DNA of 6,645 bases from an uncultured Paraburkholderia sp. (GCA_937917025.1 CALFSF010000128.1:1-6645); one strand, 5' to 3'; positions 1 to 5,661 are shown, counted from the stretch's first letter. The notes: generated from the letters alone by a model not told the origin. Program-made: numbers and translations.

Positions 1-180
1 CGAGCGCCGGAAGCCCGCCTTGACGAGTTCGGTGTAGACGTCGGAGTTGATCAGATGACTGGGCGTGGCGACCTGCGAGCGTGCGATACGCACTTCCAGG
101 TAGCTGCAAGGGTAAGGCGCCGTTGCGTAGAATTGCAGCGCCGAAAGCGGTGACAGCGGCAGCTCATTCGGGTGAGTCAC
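1..180 (-). CDS. bpt: Aspartate/glutamate leucyltransferase, N-terminal 60 codons (partial)
   Basis: This is the beginning of the Bpt/Ate-type aminoacyl-tRNA-protein transferase; the rest lies beyond base 1. The family transfers leucine from Leu-tRNA to proteins with N-terminal Asp or Glu, making them substrates of ClpS/ClpAP in the cytoplasm. The visible residues include the family's N-terminal block: PYPCSYLE at 23-30 with the conserved Cys25, RSQVATPSHLIN at 34-45 and VYTELVKAGFRRS at 48-60. The start is a GTG (bases 180-178); no in-frame ATG gives a better beginning, and the residues after it (THPNELPLSPLSALQFY) match the usual start of Burkholderia homologues. No strong Shine-Dalgarno is seen, only GAGAG about 8 nt upstream. 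It lies 119 nt downstream of aat on the same strand, a gap in which I see no clear terminator. In related genomes pyrD often follows, outside this window. Confidence 0.94.
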   Translation of the reverse strand, partial: MTHPNELPLSPLSALQFYATAPYPCSYLEVRIARSQVATPSHLINSDVYTELVKAGFRRS

Positions 181-299
181 GTTGGCAGCTCTCGAAGCGT
201 TTTCGGGTCCAGCAAGCCCGGCGGTTCATGAGCGGCGCGATCCGGGTGATCGCCTTCGCGCCGGCCGTGTGCTCCGCCGTTTGCTCTTCAGTTCGCCTG

Positions 300-1037
300 T
301 TACGTCGCTCGCGTGACGACGTCGCTCAGCACGGTCTTGTCGAAGCGCCAGGGTATCGGAGGGGCATCGACAGACGCGCGGACATGCGCGACGAACGCCT
401 TGCGCGCTATCTCGCGACCGCCCAGCGACGCCAGATGCGACGTGTTCTGCTGGCAGTCTATCATTTCTATTTCGTGACGTCGCAGGTGCGCGACGAGCGC
501 GGAGAGCGCGATTTTCGACGCATCCGTGACTTCGGCGAACATCGATTCGCCGAAGAACATATGCCCGAACGACACGCCATACAACCCGCCGACGCGCCGG
601 CCCTCGTGCCAGGTTTCGATGCTGTGCGCGTCGCCCGCGCGATGCAGCGACGTATAGGCTTCGACGACGTCCGCGGTGATCCACGTGCCGCGCTGGCCGT
701 GGCGGGGCGTGAGCGCGCACGCGCGCATCACGCTCGCGAAATCGTGATCGACGCGGATTTCCCATGCGTCGTCGCGCAGCACGCGCCTGAGCGTCTTCTT
801 GAGCGAAGGCGAGACCTTGAATTCGCCCGTTCGCAGGATCATGCGCGGGTCGGGGCTCCACCAGAGCACCGGCTGGCCGTCCGAATACCACGGGAAGATG
901 CCGCGCCGGTAGGCGTCGATGAGCCGCGAGGGCAGCAGGTCCGCGCTCGCGGCAAGGAGGCCCGGCGCGCCGCTCGCCGCTCCGAGGGCGCGCTCGACGG
1001 GCGGAAACGGATCGTCGGATCCGAGCCAGGGCACCAT
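300..1037 (-). CDS. aat: Leucyl/phenylalanyl-tRNA--protein transferase
   Basis: Aat transfers Leu or Phe from its aminoacyl-tRNA to proteins with N-terminal Arg or Lys, creating N-degrons read by ClpS/ClpAP. The 245-residue product is close to the usual length (E. coli 234). Family motifs appear in order: GIFPWY 46-51, WWSPDPR 59-65, GTWIT 117-121, HSIETW 138-143, GGLYGVS 150-156, FFGESMF 161-167 and DCQQNTSHLASLG 194-206. Glu164 and Asp194 align by motif with the E. coli catalytic-site residues Glu156 and Asp186. The ATG at 1037 was chosen because MVPWLGSDDPFPP is the normal family start; the frame is open to 1121, but the extra 28 residues overlap the Nudix coding end and look non-coding. 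The start is 13 nt after the Nudix stop, so the two are almost certainly cotranscribed. The Shine-Dalgarno is weak. Confidence 0.97.
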   Translation of the reverse strand: MVPWLGSDDPFPPVERALGAASGAPGLLAASADLLPSRLIDAYRRGIFPWYSDGQPVLWWSPDPRMILRTGEFKVSPSLKKTLRRVLRDDAWEIRVDHDFASVMRACALTPRHGQRGTWITADVVEAYTSLHRAGDAHSIETWHEGRRVGGLYGVSFGHMFFGESMFAEVTDASKIALSALVAHLRRHEIEMIDCQQNTSHLASLGGREIARKAFVAHVRASVDAPPIPWRFDKTVLSDVVTRAT

Positions 1038-1050
1038 GCTCGCGGCCCGC

Positions 1051-1596
1051 TCAGCCGTCGCGCAGCGAACGGAAGATGTCGCCCGTATGCAGGCTGTAGT
1101 TGCCCGACGCGCGATCGGCAAAGAAGAACCGCAGTGTCTGGCCGACAGTGGGGAACGCGATGTCGTCCCACGGAATTTCGTGCTCTTCGAAAAGACGCAC
1201 TTCGAGGCTTTCCTCGCCGGCGGCGACGTCGAGGTCGAGCAGCCGCGCCATGTAGAACAGGTGGACCTGATGCACGTGCGGCACGTTCAGCAGCGAGAAC
1301 AGGTTCTGCACCTCGACGCGGGCGCCGGCTTCTTCCAGCGTTTCGCGCGACGCGGCTTCGGCCGTGGTTTCGCCCATTTCCATGAAACCCGCGGGGAGCG
1401 TCCAGAAGCCGTAACGCGGTTCGATCGCGCGGCGGCACAGCAGCACCTTGTCGTCCCATACCGGAACGGTGCCGACCACGTTGCGCGGATTCTGGTAGTG
1501 CACGGTGCCGCAGTCGGCGCAGATGAAGCGCTCGCGGTTGTCGCCGGGCGGAATGCCGAGGCTGACGGCGTGGCCGCAACTGGAACAGAATTTCAT
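1051..1596 (-). CDS. Zinc-ribbon Nudix hydrolase
   Basis: A 181-residue Nudix pyrophosphohydrolase, likely cytoplasmic, hydrolysing a nucleoside diphosphate linked to another moiety; the substrate cannot be told from sequence. The N-terminus is a zinc ribbon with Cys4, Cys7, Cys26 and Cys29. The Nudix box is complete: Gly70, Glu76, then RETLEEAGA at 84-92, with Glu88 and Glu89 as expected Mg-binding residues. The layout of ribbon plus Nudix resembles NudC-type NADH pyrophosphatases, but the protein is shorter than NudC (about 257 residues) and I do not see the NudC SQPWPFPxS signature. The ATG at 1596 is chosen because it begins directly at the ribbon; the frame stays open to 1743, but that part is Pro/Ala/Arg-rich and unlike the family. 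No Shine-Dalgarno precedes this ATG; the leader is C/T-rich. It is the first gene of the run to aat and bpt. Confidence 0.94.
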   Translation of the reverse strand: MKFCSSCGHAVSLGIPPGDNRERFICADCGTVHYQNPRNVVGTVPVWDDKVLLCRRAIEPRYGFWTLPAGFMEMGETTAEAASRETLEEAGARVEVQNLFSLLNVPHVHQVHLFYMARLLDLDVAAGEESLEVRLFEEHEIPWDDIAFPTVGQTLRFFFADRASGNYSLHTGDIFRSLRDG

Positions 1597-1624
1597 GGAC
1601 AAGGGGAGGAGGAATGGTGATGGC

Positions 1625-1633
1625 AGTTTATCA
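1625..1633 (-). promoter_or_regulatory. Candidate extended -10 element for the Nudix-aat operon
   Basis: On the minus strand TGATAAACT reads as TG-n-TAAACT, an extended -10 form with the hexamer at 1625-1630 (four of six matches to TATAAT). No convincing -35 hexamer lies 16-18 nt further upstream (GTCGTG or TCGTGA). Transcription would begin near 1618, leaving a leader of about 22 nt before the ATG at 1596. The assignment is by position and pattern only. Confidence 0.4.
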
Positions 1634-1766
1634 CCGGGCCGGCCGTTCACGACGGCTGCGAGCGTCGTCCGGCGCGTGGCCCGGGTGGCGGGTAGCGCCG
1701 GCTGCGCGTGAAAACCGGCGGGAAGCTCGCCGGAACCCTCCATGCCTCGTCCGGGAAACCGCCGCG

Positions 1767-1789
1767 AAACGCCGCGCGTATGCGGCGCT
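1767..1789 (-). terminator. Candidate terminator after the GT-C-like gene
   Basis: Five nt beyond the TAG stop, the minus strand can form an 8-bp stem: AGCGCCGC (1789-1782) with GCGGCGTT (1775-1768), including one G-U pair, around the loop ATACGC. Only three T residues end the element before the sequence returns to GC, so as an intrinsic terminator it is weak. It separates the GT-C-like gene from the Nudix operon on the same strand. Confidence 0.4.
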
Positions 1790-1793
1790 CAGG

Positions 1794-3383
1794 CTAGTGG
1801 CACGCGCGCCGCTCGAACAGCGACCAGTCGGGCACTTCCTTCACGAGGACCACTTCGCATTCGTCGTTTTTGAATAGCGTCGCGGGCAGCGGCGCGGTAT
1901 GACGCACGAAGAAGTAGCGGTACGCGCGGCCGTCCACCGCGTGCCAGTCGAAGCCTTCCGCCGACGATTCCTGCGGGCCGGGCCGGACCACGGGCACGCG
2001 ATCCGGCCGGAAGCGCACGATTTGCGGCAGGAAGAACGCGAAGTTGAAATCGACGAAGCCGTGCCGCTCGGCCTGGTACCACAGCGGATACGTGTGGTAC
2101 GTCCAGAGGTTATGGATGATCGGGCTTTCCGGCGCGTAGATGAGGCTGAGCGCGCGCTGGCCCGGAACGGTTGCCGAAAGCAGCGTTTCGAACGGCGCAT
2201 TCTCGACGGCGAAGCGATGGTCGCGCACGGCCAGCACGCCCAGATACGACCAGCAGAACAGCACGATCATGAGTTGCGTGAGCCATGCGCGCCGCGTGTG
2301 CGAGGGCGATGCCGCACGGCTCGCGGTGGCGGGGTCGGCCTGAAACATCAGCGCGTAGAGCGGCAGCAGGAAGATAGGAAAGCGCTGATACAGCAGCGCG
2401 ATGCCGAGCGCGTCGGACGGCGCGCAAAACCAGACGAGCACCATCGCGAGCATCGGCAGCCAGGCGGTCGGATCGCGATCATTGAGCTTCGCGCGCAGCA
2501 GCCACGGCGCGGCCAGCATGAACACCGCGCCGAGCAGGAAGTACGCGTCCTTCATCTCCGTGGCGAGCGTATAGAGCACGAAGTTGTAGACGCGGTGCCA
2601 GCCGAACGGACCGGTCCAGTCCCACGTCACGCCCGACGATGCCTGCGTCGCCGCACCCTGTATGACGAGATCGTTGGACCGCACATAGAGCATGTAGCCG
2701 AGCGCCAGCGCGCCGAGCAGCACATACGGAACGAGCGCGCGGACGATGCGCGCGGGTTGCCGCGTGAAGCACGGAATGAACGCGGCGCCGATAGCACACG
2801 CGAACAGGAAGACCAGTCCGTGCGAGAAAAACAGCACCACGCCGGCCACCGTCAACCCGATTCCGCCCCCGAGGCCGGGCGCACGCGCGAAGCGCCGTGC
2901 GAGGAGCAGGAAGTAGAGCCCGACAGGCACGGCGAGCAGATACGTATAGAAGCCGTATTGATACGCGAAGCCGAAAAAGCCGGGCACGTACAGCCAGTCG
3001 AGCCGCGCGTCGGCTTCGTATTCCTTGCGCAGCGCCACGCCTGCTGCGACGTACGCGTAGAACGCGAGCATCAGGAAGAGTTTCATCGCGCTCACGACCG
3101 GCATCACGAACGACAGCACGAACGCGAGGCCGTAGCCGAGCAGATAAGGCGTGAAGTAGTTGGCCCGCACGAGATCGGCCCACGGCGACGTGCCGTTGAC
3201 GAGATCATGCAGCAGTGCGACCTGGGCCGCATGCTGGGGCAGATCGCCCATTGGCGGACGCGGCGCGATCCAGAACAGCGCGCCGGCCAGCAGCACCGTG
3301 CCGATGAAGAGAATCTGGCCAAGCCATGTGCCCGCGCCCTGGTCACGGTCGAGCGAGGCAAGCGAAGCGGGAGCGGTATTCAT
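1794..3383 (-). CDS. Polytopic membrane protein, GT-C glycosyltransferase-like
   Basis: A 529-residue inner-membrane protein whose family I cannot name for certain. It has a first hydrophobic helix at about 21-40, then a loop with PPMGDLPQHAAQ at 43-54, followed by about nine or ten further hydrophobic segments (roughly 77-97, 99-117, 135-163, 173-206, 216-234, 265-291, 307-321, 325-347, 368-385). It ends in a soluble C-terminal domain of about 140 residues. An acidic residue in the first outer loop (Asp47, with His51 after it) is typical of GT-C enzymes that use polyprenyl-phosphate sugars, hence the tentative call; an O-antigen-ligase-like or other envelope protein is possible. The ATG at 3383 is chosen for its GAGGT Shine-Dalgarno (3393-3389) 5 nt upstream; an earlier in-frame ATG at 3461 would add 26 polar residues, lacks such a site and lies inside a hairpin. 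It follows the four-helix gene by 105 nt. Confidence 0.85.
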   Translation of the reverse strand: MNTAPASLASLDRDQGAGTWLGQILFIGTVLLAGALFWIAPRPPMGDLPQHAAQVALLHDLVNGTSPWADLVRANYFTPYLLGYGLAFVLSFVMPVVSAMKLFLMLAFYAYVAAGVALRKEYEADARLDWLYVPGFFGFAYQYGFYTYLLAVPVGLYFLLLARRFARAPGLGGGIGLTVAGVVLFFSHGLVFLFACAIGAAFIPCFTRQPARIVRALVPYVLLGALALGYMLYVRSNDLVIQGAATQASSGVTWDWTGPFGWHRVYNFVLYTLATEMKDAYFLLGAVFMLAAPWLLRAKLNDRDPTAWLPMLAMVLVWFCAPSDALGIALLYQRFPIFLLPLYALMFQADPATASRAASPSHTRRAWLTQLMIVLFCWSYLGVLAVRDHRFAVENAPFETLLSATVPGQRALSLIYAPESPIIHNLWTYHTYPLWYQAERHGFVDFNFAFFLPQIVRFRPDRVPVVRPGPQESSAEGFDWHAVDGRAYRYFFVRHTAPLPATLFKNDECEVVLVKEVPDWSLFERRACH

Positions 3384-3456
3384 TGTCAACCTCGTTTGCC
3401 GGACATGTTCACGGCGCGTGCGAAACGCTGCTGCATCCGTTGCCGCGATCCTTTTC

Positions 3457-3481
3457 GCCACGCACGACGGGCGTGCGTGGC
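3457..3481. repeat. Perfect 10-bp intercistronic hairpin
   Basis: GCCACGCACG (3457-3466) and CGTGCGTGGC (3472-3481) form a perfect 10-bp GC-rich stem with a 5-nt loop. It begins 7 nt after the stop of the four-helix gene and lies 73 nt before the start of the GT-C-like gene. On the minus strand it is followed by GAAAAGG, not a T-run, and on the plus strand by CCGGCC, so it is not a normal intrinsic terminator. A role in mRNA processing, stability or partial termination between the two genes is inference. Confidence 0.75.
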
Positions 3482-3488
3482 CGGCCGC

Positions 3489-3848
3489 TCAGGCCTGCGG
3501 CGTGATGGATGAAAAAAGGAGAACCACGCCCACCAGCAGGAAGCCCGCGCCGGTCAACGTTCGAAACGTCAATGCCTCGTTGCTCACCAGCGCGAAGACG
3601 AAAATCTCGAACACCGTCACGCCGACCATCAATGGATACGCGACGCTCAGCTCAATCTTCTTCAGCGCGATGGCGTAAAAAATGAAGCCCAGCCCGTAGG
3701 CGCCCAGCGCGCCGACGCGCAGCAGCATCGCCTGGTTAAAGAGCGCGGAAAGGTGACTGAAATCGTCAGCCGATTTGCCGGCGATCCGGAGCAGCACGCT
3801 TGCCGTTGCACTACAGGTGCCGCTTAGCAGCAGAAATATGATGTACAT
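3489..3848 (-). CDS. Four-helix SMR/EamA-type membrane protein lacking the SMR glutamate
   Basis: A 119-residue protein with four hydrophobic helices (about 2-22, 42-62, 69-89, 97-115), the length and layout of small multidrug resistance proteins. The central motif ALKKIELSVAYPLMVG at 61-76 matches the SMR/ArnE helix-3 pattern (AL..I....AYP...G). The first helix carries no Glu: Ser13 sits where EmrE has the proton- and drug-binding Glu14, so drug/proton antiport of the EmrE kind is unlikely. The AYP form is closer to ArnE/ArnF, subunits of an undecaprenyl-phosphate-aminoarabinose flippase. Together with the GT-C-like gene downstream, this points to movement of a lipid-linked substrate, though that is inference. 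The ATG at 3848 starts directly at helix 1; no Shine-Dalgarno is seen before it. It may be annotated simply as EamA family transporter or multidrug transporter. Confidence 0.9.
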   Translation of the reverse strand: MYIIFLLLSGTCSATASVLLRIAGKSADDFSHLSALFNQAMLLRVGALGAYGLGFIFYAIALKKIELSVAYPLMVGVTVFEIFVFALVSNEALTFRTLTGAGFLLVGVVLLFSSITPQA

Positions 3849-3887
3849 GTGGCGTGTCGCTGGCGGTCAGGAAAATCGGCGTGCCGC

Positions 3888-3905
3888 ATCGACACGAATC
3901 GACAC
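3888..3905 (-). promoter_or_regulatory. Tandem 8-bp repeat at one helical turn, upstream of the four-helix gene
   Basis: On the minus strand GTGTCGAT occurs twice, at 3905-3898 and 3895-3888, with a 10-nt period, 40-57 nt upstream of the ATG at 3848. A related CGACAC on the minus strand lies closer to the gene, in 3851-3859. Repeats phased by one DNA turn are a common form of regulator site, but no matching factor is recognised and no promoter hexamers were assigned. The rest of 3849-4057 shows no gene. Confidence 0.35.
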
Positions 3906-3981
3906 CGGGCAGCGCTGCGTTTTCGCAAAACATACAGGGACAGCGATTTGACGTGTGTTCGCTAACCCACGTCGCGCAATA

Positions 3982-3993
3982 GTCGACGTCGAC
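3982..3993. promoter_or_regulatory. 12-bp perfect palindrome
   Basis: GTCGACGTCGAC is its own reverse complement. It lies in the gene-free stretch between the four-helix gene and the tRNA terminator, about 134 nt upstream of the four-helix start. It could be an operator for that gene or chance in GC-rich DNA; nothing in the sequence decides this. Confidence 0.3.
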
Positions 3994-4057
3994 GGGTCAG
4001 GGACGTGCTGAGGAGGGGCGTACGGAATGTGTGTGGCCAGCCGGAAAATGGCGGGCA

Positions 4058-4089
4058 CAAAACAAAAGCCCATCACAGGGATGGGCTTT
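4058..4089 (-). terminator. Rho-independent terminator of tRNA-fMet
   Basis: On the minus strand AAAGCCCATC (4089-4080) pairs perfectly with GATGGGCTTT (4074-4065) around the loop CCTGT, giving a 10-bp stem followed by a T-rich tail (TTTTGTTTTG including the last stem bases). This is a textbook intrinsic terminator, 47 nt past the CCA end of the tRNA gene. Confidence 0.95.
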
Positions 4090-4136
4090 GAATACTTTCG
4101 AGGGACCTGGCGTTAAGCCGTTCGCATGCGAATTGT

Positions 4137-4213
4137 TGGTTGCGGGGACAGGATTTGAACCTGTGACCTTCGGGTTATGAGCCCGACGAGCTGCCAGACT
4201 GCTCCACCCCGCG
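4137..4213 (-). tRNA. Initiator tRNA, tRNA-fMet (CAT anticodon)
   Basis: A complete 77-nt cloverleaf with the CCA end encoded (4139-4137). Acceptor strands CGCGGGG and CCCCGCA leave C1 opposite A72 unpaired, the mark of bacterial initiator tRNA recognised by the formyltransferase. The anticodon stem TCGGG/CCCGA carries the three G-C pairs needed for P-site selection, and the loop CTCATAA has anticodon CAT at 4179-4177. The T arm is ACAGG-TTCAAAT-CCTGT. It stands alone with its own promoter and terminator, between the divergent four-helix gene and the UPF0303 gene. tRNA genes are common integration sites, but no integrase or duplicated 3' end is visible here. Confidence 0.98.
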
Positions 4214-4228
4214 TCCGTCGAAGAAAAG

Positions 4229-4257
4229 ATTATAGGACAGATTGAAAGCTGACGCAA
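4229..4257 (-). promoter_or_regulatory. Promoter of tRNA-fMet
   Basis: On the minus strand a perfect -10 TATAAT (4234-4229) is preceded by exactly 17 nt and the -35 hexamer TTGCGT (4257-4252, matching TTG of TTGACA). Transcription should begin near 4222, giving a 5' leader of about 9 nt before the mature tRNA at 4213. This is a strong, sigma-70-type stable-RNA promoter. Confidence 0.85.
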
Positions 4258-4350
4258 CGGCTATTTACGAATCCACTTCAATGCCAGCACGACTGACGCT
4301 TCGTCCATGCGCCCGCGCGCGCTGGCAGGGCGCGCACGCGGAAGGTCACG

Positions 4351-4369
4351 TAGCGCGCTGCGCTAGAAT
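4351..4369 (+). promoter_or_regulatory. Candidate promoter with overlapping inverted repeat, UPF0303-SMR unit
   Basis: TAGAAT at 4364-4369 is a five-of-six match to the -10 consensus. No good -35 is seen at 16-18 nt spacing. TAGCGC (4351-4356) and GCGCTA (4360-4365) form a 6-bp inverted repeat with a 3-nt centre that overlaps the -10 element, a suitable place for an operator. Transcription would start near 4376, giving a leader of about 54 nt. Confidence 0.4.
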
Positions 4370-4429
4370 TGAATCCTTCCTGAGCCGCCGTGGCGCGGTT
4401 CACTCCTCATCTCCCGTTCTCTTGCTCCC

Positions 4430-4927
4430 ATGGATATCGCTCACGATCTGCAGTCGATTCTCGCCCAGGAAAAAGCGCTGGTGTTTCCCCGCTTCGATAC
4501 CGACCGTGCGTGGCAGCTCGGTGCGTGGCTGCATGAGGTCGCGAAAGCGCGCGGCGCAGCGCTCGCCATCGATGTGCGCACGTTCGGCCAGCCGCTTTTT
4601 TTCAGCGCGCTCGAAGGCGCGACGCCCGATAACGTCGACTGGGCGCGCAGGAAGGGCAACGTGGTCGCGCATTTCCGCCGCAGTTCGTACGCGATTGGCC
4701 TGCGCATGCAGCAGGCCGGCGCGACGCTCGTCGACAAACACGGTCTGCCCGCGAGCGAATATGCGTCGCATGGCGGCGCGTTTCCGCTGACTGTCGCGGG
4801 CGCCGGTGTGATCGGGTCGGTGACCGTGTCGGGTTTGCCGCAGCGCGCCGATCATGAGCTCGTCGTCGAAGCGCTGTGCGCGCAGCTCGAACTCGACTAC
4901 GGCAAGCTCGCACTCGCGAAGGCCTGA
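4430..4927 (+). CDS. UPF0303 / HbpS-like (heme-degrading domain) protein
   Basis: A 165-residue cytoplasmic protein of the UPF0303 family, related in fold to GlcG/HbpS (DUF336) proteins, which databases often name heme-degrading domain-containing protein. The length is typical. Recognisable conserved stretches are LVFPRFD at 17-23, IDVRTFGQPLFFSALEG at 47-63, and the C-terminal block SHGGAFPLTVAG at 113-124 with GVIGSVTVSGLPQRADHELV at 126-145. No signal peptide or membrane helix is present, unlike the secreted HbpS of Streptomyces. Heme binding or breakdown is known only for some distant members and is not shown here. The ATG at 4430 is the first in frame; the leader is C/T-rich with no Shine-Dalgarno. 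The stop is 4 nt before the SMR start, so the two are cotranscribed and probably translationally coupled. Confidence 0.92.
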   Translation: MDIAHDLQSILAQEKALVFPRFDTDRAWQLGAWLHEVAKARGAALAIDVRTFGQPLFFSALEGATPDNVDWARRKGNVVAHFRRSSYAIGLRMQQAGATLVDKHGLPASEYASHGGAFPLTVAGAGVIGSVTVSGLPQRADHELVVEALCAQLELDYGKLALAKA

Positions 4928-4931
4928 GCCG

Positions 4932-5270
4932 ATGCGTGTGCCTCCCTACCTGTGGCTCGTCATTGCAATCGTCGCGGAAGTGATCGCGACGTCCGCGCTG
5001 CGTGCCGCCGATGGCTTCTCGCGGCTCGTGCCTTCGATCGTTGTCGTCGCGGGTTACGTCGTCGCGTTCTACTGTCTTTCGATGACGCTGCGCACGATTC
5101 CCGTGGGTATCGTCTACGCGATCTGGTCGGGCGTCGGCATCGTGCTGATCACGCTGGTGGCGATGGTCCTCTATCGCCAGGTGCCGGATCTCGCCGCGAT
5201 CTGCGGGCTCGGACTGATCGTCGCGGGCGTCGTCGTGCTCAACCTGTTTTCGAGGATGCAGGCGCATTGA
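4932..5270 (+). CDS. EmrE-type small multidrug resistance transporter
   Basis: A 112-residue, four-helix inner-membrane proton antiporter for cationic drugs, quaternary ammonium or guanidinium compounds; it works as a dimer. All key SMR residues are present with a +2 offset from EmrE: Glu16 (EmrE Glu14) in helix 1, Tyr42 (Tyr40), Tyr62 (Tyr60) and Trp65 (Trp63) in the hallmark motif YAIWSGVGIVLI at 62-73. Helices lie at about 6-24, 33-52, 58-81 and 87-106. The ATG at 4932 starts just before helix 1; the same frame is open from 4854, but that extension is a Ser/Arg-rich shadow of the upstream gene. A weak GAAGG lies 11 nt upstream, within the end of the UPF0303 gene. Sequence alone does not separate drug exporters from the guanidinium (Gdx) type; no guanidine riboswitch is seen. 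Confidence 0.95.
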   Translation: MRVPPYLWLVIAIVAEVIATSALRAADGFSRLVPSIVVVAGYVVAFYCLSMTLRTIPVGIVYAIWSGVGIVLITLVAMVLYRQVPDLAAICGLGLIVAGVVVLNLFSRMQAH

Positions 5271-5307
5271 GCGCACGTCGCGACCGCGCGTGAGCGTGGC
5301 CGCGGCG

Positions 5308-5661
5308 TTACTTGCAGCGGATCACCATCGAGCGGTTCTTCACGTTCGCCGAAACGACGTTCGTGATGCCGCCGCCCGCGGCGCCGCCCTCGTCGTTGTC
5401 CTTCGAGATGATGTCGTAGCCGGTTGCGCCACAGGCCTTGCCGGCCTGCACGTAGCACGACGCCCAGCTCGATCCGGCATCGGCGCCGCTGCAGTTCACG
5501 GCGAAACCGGTCTGGCCGTTCGGCAGGTTGATCAGCGACGTGGTGTTCGACGACGCACACCCGGCGAGACCCATGACCAGCAGGGCCGCGCAGGGCAGCG
5601 TGGCGACGCGCGTCGCGGCAAGGAGGGCAGACTGGCGCAGGCGCCGCTCGAATAACTTCAT
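5308..5661 (-). CDS. Small cysteine-rich lipoprotein, function unknown
   Basis: A 117-residue predicted lipoprotein. The signal peptide has a basic start (KLFERRLR), a hydrophobic core at about 22-33 and the lipobox LAGC at 32-35, so Cys35 would be lipidated. The mature domain of about 80 residues has four more Cys (57, 69, 77, 116), suggesting two disulfides in the periplasm. Recognisable stretches are WASCYVQAGKACGATGYDII at 66-85 and the C-terminal RSMVIRCK at 110-117; this layout resembles small lipoproteins common in proteobacteria whose role I do not know. A Gly/Ala/Asp/Glu-rich linker lies at 88-98. The ATG at 5661 is set by the Shine-Dalgarno AAGGA (5672-5668) with a 6-nt spacer; the frame remains open to 5880, but that part lacks a signal peptide. 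It is convergent with the SMR gene, 37 nt away; no convincing terminator lies in that gap. Confidence 0.92.
   Translation of the reverse strand: MKLFERRLRQSALLAATRVATLPCAALLVMGLAGCASSNTTSLINLPNGQTGFAVNCSGADAGSSWASCYVQAGKACGATGYDIISKDNDEGGAAGGGITNVVSANVKNRSMVIRCK

Noticed and set aside
1038..1121. Longer aat start at 1121
   Set aside because: The added 28 residues overlap the end of the Nudix gene and do not resemble the family; MVPWLGSDDPFPP at 1037 is the normal start.
839..1579. 246-codon minus-strand frame overlapping the Nudix gene and aat
   Set aside because: It is a frame-shifted shadow of the Nudix and aat coding sequences, which carry complete motifs in their own frames.
81..1620. 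Plus-strand open frames of 434 and 233 codons opposite bpt, aat and the Nudix gene
   Set aside because: They run antisense to three recognised genes, have Arg/Ala-rich composition and no family features.
3384..3461. Longer start for the GT-C-like gene at 3461
   Set aside because: That ATG lies inside the hairpin and lacks a ribosome site, while 3383 has GAGGT at 5 nt.
1899..3512. 537-codon open frame on the plus strand opposite the GT-C-like gene
   Set aside because: It is rich in Arg, Glu, His and Gln with no domain or motif, lacks a ribosome site, and is the usual antisense shadow of a GC-rich membrane-protein gene.
4137..4213. tRNA gene as a mobile-element attachment site
   Set aside because: No integrase is present and I found no second copy of the tRNA 3' end in the window.
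5271..5307. Shared terminator between the convergent SMR and lipoprotein genes
   Set aside because: Only a short imperfect CACG/CGTG stem without any T-run can be drawn.
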